A stretch of DNA of 64,000 nucleotides from assembly GCF_900172255.1 (NCBI RefSeq), contig NZ_FWFU01000001.1, forward strand, positions 1 through 64,000, given 5' to 3'. The notes beneath the pieces are model-generated. The model worked only from the letters and a program-made list of their open reading frames with translations. It did not search any database and had not been told where the DNA came from. The DNA comes from Roseovarius halotolerans (GTDB lineage: Bacteria > Pseudomonadota > Alphaproteobacteria > Rhodobacterales > Rhodobacteraceae). Of the stretch, positions 59,533 to 64,000 are shown piece by piece. Both the position numbers and the translations under genes were made by a program. How positions within the stretch are numbered: position 1 is the stretch's first letter; the number at the start of each line of letters is the position of its first letter.

Positions 59533-61152
59533 ATGAAAGAAGCAATCTCTGAGGCCGCACCGACGGAAACCAAGCGCGCCCCGGGCGTGCGTCAGAATGT
59601 GTCTTATATTCCGGCCGTTCACAACGCGGCGGATCTCGTGCGCGAGGCGCGCATGGATTACAGCTTTGGGGAAATCCTTCGAGATCGAAACGATATTCCG
59701 ACAGGATCGGGCGAGGCTATCGTCTCCGCACTGACACGTGCCCATCCGCAGATCACGCGCATGGTTCGATACGCCACGCGGATGAACGGTCTGGCTGCGC
59801 GTCCTGGCGATGTCACGGCTACAATGGTCATCGGCAAAGGGATGGCGCCGGCGTGCCAGGATGAGAAACTCATGCGACTCTACAATCGCTGGGCAAAGCG
59901 GTGTGGGGCTGAAGGTCTCGGCGATATGCGTTTCGTCCAGGAGCTTGCCTGGCGCGAGTATTTCAACGTCGGTGAGTGCTTCGTTTACATGAGGCGCCGT
60001 CGCCAAAGCGGTGGCCAGGATCTTCCTGTTGGCCTTCAGCTTCAAGTTATGCCGACAGAAATGGTGCCTACTGAGCTGCCTTTCCTGACCGGCGACAACA
60101 TCCGCGCCGGTCAAGTCCTGAGCAATCTCCGCGAGACAACCGCCTACTATGTCTACAAGCATCACCCGGGCGACAGATCGAACCTGGTGGCAGCATCCGC
60201 GAAAGAGGTGGTTCGCGTTTCATCGAGACTGATCCTGCATGTCATGCGTCAGCGCGAAGCTGGCGCACTGCGCGGTGAAAGCGCACTTGCCCGGTCCTTG
60301 GTCGATATTCACGATTTCAAGAAATACCTGAATGCTGAGATGGTCAGGAAGATCCTTTCGGCGAACATCGCGTATTGGGTGGAGCTTCCAGATCTCACAG
60401 AGGAGGAGAAGGAGCGTCTCGCAGACGTATTCTTCGATCCTTCGAGCGGAAAATACGTCGACAGCGACGGCAATGAGGTCGAGCCTCCGAAGAAGAACAC
60501 CGTAGAGGCACCCAAAGAGGGGTCTGTTGCGTCGCTACCGCCGGGCGCCAAGATCAACATGACTGCGCCGGCGGAGTCGGGAAACAGCTTTAGCCCTTTC
60601 CTGCGTCAGATTGCTCTGCAGCTCTCCGCGTCTCTCAACATCCCCGTCGAGTATCTCCTGCTCGACATGGCGGGCGTCCAGGACCGGATCTACAAGGGCA
60701 TCAGTCAGCAGTTCGAGCGTCAGGTTGAAATGTGGCGCGCAGACTTCGCGGCCATGTTCCTCAATCCGGTTTGGAATGCGTTCGTCAAACTTGCGGTGGA
60801 AGAGGGCAAGTGGACGCCACCTGAAGGCACGACATTGGAGGATTGGCTCGATGTCGATTGGGTCGGTCAACCGTTCCCCAATCTTCACCGCGCACAGGAG
60901 GTCTCCTCCTGGCAGGAGGAGGTCGAGGCGGGCTTCTGCACACGCTCCGACATTATCCGCCGACAAGGCGATGACCCCGAACGCGTCCGGAAAGAGCGTC
61001 TCGCAGATCTCGTGTCGGATATCCGTGCGGGTTTGTCCGAGCCTCCAATGCATTGGACGGACGAAGATGTCGCCGAGAATGTTGGATGGGATCAAGCCAA
61101 AATCGACGCCTGGCGAAAACGCAGCCGTCCGACAGTCTCAGCTACCCGATAA
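59533..61152 (+). CDS. Portal protein (lambda gpB family)
   Basis: This 539-aa protein is a lambda-type portal: the N-terminal MDYSFGEILRDRNDIPTGSG, a middle LQVMPTEMVPTELP, and the conserved IPVEYLLLDMAGVQDRIYKG core. Twelve copies form the DNA channel at one capsid vertex. The ATG at 59533 has AGGAAG upstream. Confidence 0.93.
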   Translation: MKEAISEAAPTETKRAPGVRQNVSYIPAVHNAADLVREARMDYSFGEILRDRNDIPTGSGEAIVSALTRAHPQITRMVRYATRMNGLAARPGDVTATMVIGKGMAPACQDEKLMRLYNRWAKRCGAEGLGDMRFVQELAWREYFNVGECFVYMRRRRQSGGQDLPVGLQLQVMPTEMVPTELPFLTGDNIRAGQVLSNLRETTAYYVYKHHPGDRSNLVAASAKEVVRVSSRLILHVMRQREAGALRGESALARSLVDIHDFKKYLNAEMVRKILSANIAYWVELPDLTEEEKERLADVFFDPSSGKYVDSDGNEVEPPKKNTVEAPKEGSVASLPPGAKINMTAPAESGNSFSPFLRQIALQLSASLNIPVEYLLLDMAGVQDRIYKGISQQFERQVEMWRADFAAMFLNPVWNAFVKLAVEEGKWTPPEGTTLEDWLDVDWVGQPFPNLHRAQEVSSWQEEVEAGFCTRSDIIRRQGDDPERVRKERLADLVSDIRAGLSEPPMHWTDEDVAENVGWDQAKIDAWRKRSRPTVSATR

Positions 61153-61170
61153 AATCGAAGATTAATCGAA

Positions 61171-61197
61171 CGAACCGCCAATGCGGGACCGATATTC
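61171..61197 (+). promoter_or_regulatory. Candidate phage late promoter P3
   Basis: CGAACCGCCAATGC followed by GGGACCGATATTC, 27 bp, ending 20 bp before the protease ATG. It differs from P2 mainly in the variable centre. Confidence 0.63.
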
Positions 61198-61217
61198 CCC
61201 ACAGAAAGGATTTACTG

Positions 61218-62231
61218 ATGGCTAAAGAGATCACAACTCCGGATCCCGTCGCGCTCTACGCAACTCAAGCAGTGCGCAGGGTTGGCTCCGTCGTTGCAGA
61301 CATGAGCGAGGATATCCCGACTATCCGGATCTCTGGTCCGATGTATTCCGACATGCAGGGCTCTTCGAGAGACTTCATGGAAGCTCATGACAGTCTGAAA
61401 TCGCTTGGCGCAAAAGAAGCTCGCCTGGAGATCAACTCCGGCGGCGGATCCATCACTGAGGGCATTGCGATCTACGATGCAATCGCTGCCTCGGACATTG
61501 AGTTCGACTGCTTCATCTTCGGGATCTGCGCCAGCGCCGCCACTCTTCCCGCGATGTCTTGCCGGTCGATCACTATCGCAAAGAACGCCAGACTTATGAT
61601 CCACGAGGCTCGCTCTGGATCATACGGAACCGCTGACGATCTCGAAGAGGTCGCGGCTTGGCTGCGTCGGATGAACGACACTGCGATCGCCGCATATGTC
61701 GCACGCACCGGGCGCACGGAAGAGGATATCCGAGCCTTGGCAAAAGAAGAGACCTGGTATCACAGCGGCCAGGATGCCGTAGATGCAGGCTTCGCCGATC
61801 GGGTTCTCGATGTCGAGGCCGTCGCAGAGGTCTCCGAGGCCGAGCTCCGCGCGTTCGACAACGCCCCGGAAGATCTTCGTGAGGCGGTGGTTGCTGCCGA
61901 TGAGGGTGCTTCGGACGCCGATACTCAGGACGATACCGTTTCTGATGATGAAGGAGCCGGAGGCGATGATACTTCCGCTTCGGAGGTGAACGCGGACGAT
62001 GACGCAAATGGCGACGCTCCTGAAGGCGAAGGCAGCACCGCCCCCGATGCAGATGCAAACGCAAACGAGAACAACGGCGATCCCCTGATCGCCGACATGA
62101 ATGCCGACTCTGGAGAGGAGTCGGTTGTGACTGCCCGCCCAGCCGAGCCGGCGCAGTCTCAAGATGCGAAAGGCCCGTCCCCCTGGGGGCAGCGGATCGC
62201 CGAAATGAACGCCGGATTCGGCAAATTCTAA
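61218..62231 (+). CDS. ClpP-like head maturation protease with acidic scaffold-like tail
   Basis: This 337-aa protein has residues about 1-215 forming a ClpP/S49-type serine protease: INSGGGSITEGIAIYDAI, catalytic Ser in FGICASAATLPAM and His in ARLMIHEARSGS. The last 120 residues are low-complexity, rich in Asp, Glu, Ala and Asn, ending WGQRIAEMNAGFGKF. In lambda, gpC carries the scaffold Nu3 as its C-terminus, so this tail probably serves as internal scaffold. AAAGGA precedes ATG 61218. Confidence 0.88.
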   Translation: MAKEITTPDPVALYATQAVRRVGSVVADMSEDIPTIRISGPMYSDMQGSSRDFMEAHDSLKSLGAKEARLEINSGGGSITEGIAIYDAIAASDIEFDCFIFGICASAATLPAMSCRSITIAKNARLMIHEARSGSYGTADDLEEVAAWLRRMNDTAIAAYVARTGRTEEDIRALAKEETWYHSGQDAVDAGFADRVLDVEAVAEVSEAELRAFDNAPEDLREAVVAADEGASDADTQDDTVSDDEGAGGDDTSASEVNADDDANGDAPEGEGSTAPDADANANENNGDPLIADMNADSGEESVVTARPAEPAQSQDAKGPSPWGQRIAEMNAGFGKF

Positions 62232-62242
62232 GAGGATAAGAT

Positions 62243-63241
62243 ATGTTCAACGCTGACGACTGGACCCTCCAGACACTGACTGCGGGCGTCAACAAGACCC
62301 CCTTCGTCGAAACCACCCTTTCGCGGTTCTTCCGCACGGGTCGCCTTCGCACGACCACGGCAATGATCGAGCGCGGCTCGACCGGTCTCGAGCTGATCGA
62401 CCCGGTTGCCCGCGGCACTGTCCCGGCCGCAACCTCGAACGCCGGTCTTTCCCGCGCCCAGTTCACGATCTCCAGCGTCAAGCTGGCTGATGTTGTGAAC
62501 ATCACCGCAGACAAGGTCCAGGACCTTCGTGCGTTTGGTGAAGAAGACATCGCCGAGACTTACCAGACCGTTCTCGACCAAGAGACCGGGACTGTTCGCC
62601 GTTGGATCGAAAACACGCACGAGAACCTCCGCTTCGGCACCGTAAAGGGTGTTCAGTATGCAAAGGATGGCGTGACCGAGATCTTCAACTTCTACACAGC
62701 CGCCGGTGTTGCTGCTCCTGCTGATGTGGACATCAACTTCTCGACCGCCTCGCGGGCCGAGTTGATGGATTTCTACGCCGACCATGAAGACCACGTTCGC
62801 ACGGGTCTTGGTGCTGATGCAGATGCTGCCCAGGCCGTGATGTATATCTACGGCAAGCGCGCATGGCGCCGCTTCCGCACCTCCGATCCGGTTGCTGAGC
62901 TCTATGAGCGCTACCAGGACGGTTCCGTGAACCGCGAAGGCGCTCTTGGCCAGCGTCGGCCCTTCGAGCTCTTCGATGCGATGCACATGCCCTACTACGG
63001 CGCGAGCATCGGTGAAGACGAATGGCGTGCTGTTCCTGTCGGTGTTCCGAACCTGTTCAAGACGGACTTCACTCCGCTCGACAACCCGGAGACGGCAAAC
63101 ACCCTCGGCGTTCCGCTCTACGCGACGCCAGAACGCGCTGAGTTCGGCAAGGGCTACAAGGTCGAACTGGCCTCTCTGCCCATCCACTATGTCACGCGCC
63201 CTGAGTGCTTGATCGGTGGGTCGAACATCGAGCCGGTCTAA
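62243..63241 (+). CDS. Major capsid protein (lambda gpE family)
   Basis: This 332-aa protein (MFNADDWTLQTLTAGVNKTP) matches phage major capsid protein E: TPFVETTLSRFFRTGRLRTT near the N-terminus, DQETGTVRRWIENTHENLRF in the middle, and LASLPIHYVTRPECLIGGSN at the end. It forms the icosahedral shell. No separate decoration protein (gpD) gene lies upstream. A terminator follows. Confidence 0.95.
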   Translation: MFNADDWTLQTLTAGVNKTPFVETTLSRFFRTGRLRTTTAMIERGSTGLELIDPVARGTVPAATSNAGLSRAQFTISSVKLADVVNITADKVQDLRAFGEEDIAETYQTVLDQETGTVRRWIENTHENLRFGTVKGVQYAKDGVTEIFNFYTAAGVAAPADVDINFSTASRAELMDFYADHEDHVRTGLGADADAAQAVMYIYGKRAWRRFRTSDPVAELYERYQDGSVNREGALGQRRPFELFDAMHMPYYGASIGEDEWRAVPVGVPNLFKTDFTPLDNPETANTLGVPLYATPERAEFGKGYKVELASLPIHYVTRPECLIGGSNIEPV

Positions 63242-63267
63242 GGCCCGACCCTTGACCCCGCCAACAG

Positions 63268-63300
63268 CCCCGCCCCATCACCGGGGCGGGGTTTTTCTTT
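63268..63300 (+). terminator. Terminator after the capsid gene
   Basis: A 9-bp stem CCCCGCCCC (63268-63276) / GGGGCGGGG (63283-63291) is followed by TTTTTCTTT. It may limit transcription of downstream tail genes relative to capsid. Confidence 0.92.
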
Positions 63301-63310
63301 GGAGCCCTGG

Positions 63311-63883
63311 ATGACCATCGCTGAAGACTTTCTCGACGCCATGTGCCCCGTTTCCGCGACATACTCGCGGGGCGTGGATACGGCCGATCTGCGCGTCGCA
63401 ATCCAGGAATCCGACAAGGCATTTCGTACCAGCCGGCGTGACCAGCTCATCGCGTCGGATTGCTCAGGCGTCATCCTGAAAAACGCCTTGGTGCGCCGCG
63501 GTGGCCGCCTGACGCTGACGGATGGCACGGAATACCGCATCGACCGGGTGATGAATAGCGGCGTGCCTGGCCTGTCAGACCTCGCCCTGGTGCGCCTGAA
63601 CGGCGTCGCCATGCCGGTCTATGACGCGAGCCAGGAAATCCCGCTTGATGCAACGGTGACGCTCGATGGGGTCGAGATCCCCGCGCATGTGAACCCGTCC
63701 GTGGAGGTCGAAGAGATCGGCGATGACGGCAGCCGTGTGGTCGTATCCAGGATCATGGTCGCCATCCGCGCCACAGATGCTACAGGCGCGAAGCCAGGAT
63801 CTGTGGTTGTTGTCGACGGCGAGGCCAGGCGCGCCGCCAGGGTGATGAACGACGGCCTGGGAATGGTGAAGGTGCTGGTATGA
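63311..63883 (+). CDS. Phage head-tail region protein of unknown function
   Basis: This 190-aa protein (MTIAEDFLDAMCPVSATYSR) is rich in beta strands. The location after capsid suggests a head-tail connector or tail-attachment role, but I recognise no motif. GGAG at 63301-63304 supports ATG 63311. It overlaps the next gene by 4 nt. Confidence 0.7.
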   Translation: MTIAEDFLDAMCPVSATYSRGVDTADLRVAIQESDKAFRTSRRDQLIASDCSGVILKNALVRRGGRLTLTDGTEYRIDRVMNSGVPGLSDLALVRLNGVAMPVYDASQEIPLDATVTLDGVEIPAHVNPSVEVEEIGDDGSRVVVSRIMVAIRATDATGAKPGSVVVVDGEARRAARVMNDGLGMVKVLV

Positions 63884-64000
63884 GTTTGAAGGGGTGGGAT
63901 CCGAACATCTTCGTGAAAGACTATGAGCGCGACTTGCTCAATGCGCGCAAGCGTGCCGGCCGAAAAGTCGGACGAAAGATTGCGACAAAGGCCAAGCGCG
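63880..64000 (+). CDS. Phage protein, 5' end only (possible minor tail protein)
   Basis: Forty codons are visible (MSLKGWDPNIFVKDYERDLL, then a basic helix NARKRAGRKVGRKIATKAKR) before the window ends. The start overlaps the upstream stop (ATGA). The position fits the gpZ-like tail-completion protein of lambda-like phages, which is inference. Confidence 0.6.
   Translation, partial: MSLKGWDPNIFVKDYERDLLNARKRAGRKVGRKIATKAKR

Larger units (their letters stand above)
37897..64000. mobile_element. Lambda-like prophage or phage-plasmid, incomplete at right
   Basis: From tRNA-Phe to the right edge the genes are phage-type: early small genes, SSB, exonuclease, restriction-modification, MobV relaxase, helicase, VRR-NUC, sigma factor, D5 helicase, terminases, gpW, portal, protease, capsid. 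No integrase, repressor, lysis or tail-tube gene is visible, so the element continues beyond 64000. The left boundary is placed by gene content only. Confidence 0.85.

Noticed and set aside
37822-64000. CRISPR arrays, insertion sequences or rRNA genes
   Set aside because: No regularly spaced repeat array, no transposase and no rRNA-like stretch was found anywhere in the window.

Overview
The window reads as a chromosome segment of a marine-type alphaproteobacterium of the Rhodobacterales (Roseobacter group / Paracoccaceae). This rests on the order tRNA-Trp-secE-nusG-rplKAJL-rpoBC beside tuf, the TRAP transporter locus, the infA-maf-RNase E/G-yacG string, and high-GC codon use. The assignment is by eye and no species is claimed.

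Positions 1-37.9 kb are host chromosome. They hold: the 3' end of tuf; a split Ada-type alkylation repair pair (AdaA-like regulator plus O6-methylguanine methyltransferase); a two-gene unit closely resembling mesaconyl-C4-CoA hydratase and 2-methylfumaryl-CoA isomerase of the 3-hydroxypropionate cycle; tRNA-Trp; and the ribosomal protein / RNA polymerase operon (5.5-17.6 kb). Next come a C4-dicarboxylate-type two-component system (dctBD) and a TRAP transporter (dctPQM). These are followed by a catabolic island with a GntR regulator, a maleate isomerase/arylmalonate decarboxylase-like protein, a creatinase-like M24 protein and a C-N hydrolase. A three-subunit molybdenum hydroxylase with a MoaD/ThiS-like and a Nudix protein, tRNA-Gly, an ABC exporter, a BON-LysM protein, a second C-N hydrolase, infA, maf, a short RNase E/G, yacG and tRNA-Phe complete the host part.

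From tRNA-Phe (37.8 kb) to the right edge lies a lambda-like prophage or integrated phage-plasmid, incomplete at the right edge. It has leftward early genes (small unknown proteins, SSB, a PD-(D/E)XK exonuclease with an embedded SAP motif) and a lower-GC type II restriction-modification cassette. A rightward block carries a MobV-type relaxase, an SF2 helicase and a VRR-NUC nuclease. A leftward block carries an HNH endonuclease, a sigma-70-family factor and a D5-type replicative helicase with helix-hairpin-helix domains. The rightward late operon starts at 56.6 kb: terminase small and large subunits, gpW-like joining protein, portal, ClpP-like protease with acidic tail, and major capsid protein. 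No integrase, repressor or lysis gene is visible, so the right end lies outside the window.

The most interesting signal is regulatory. The phage encodes its own sigma factor. Three 27-bp sequences with identical internal spacing and a shared GGACCGATATTC half sit immediately upstream of three late-gene blocks, the first directly after a terminator. They are candidate promoters for that sigma factor. The sigma gene's Shine-Dalgarno sequence can be sequestered in a 13-bp stem with the end of the upstream HNH gene. Between the divergent replication genes lies a 202-bp dyad with 18-bp perfect arms and six TATGACGAT boxes in and around it, a candidate replication origin or master operator. Four early leader regions share another promoter-like module. 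Together these suggest a self-contained transcription cascade.
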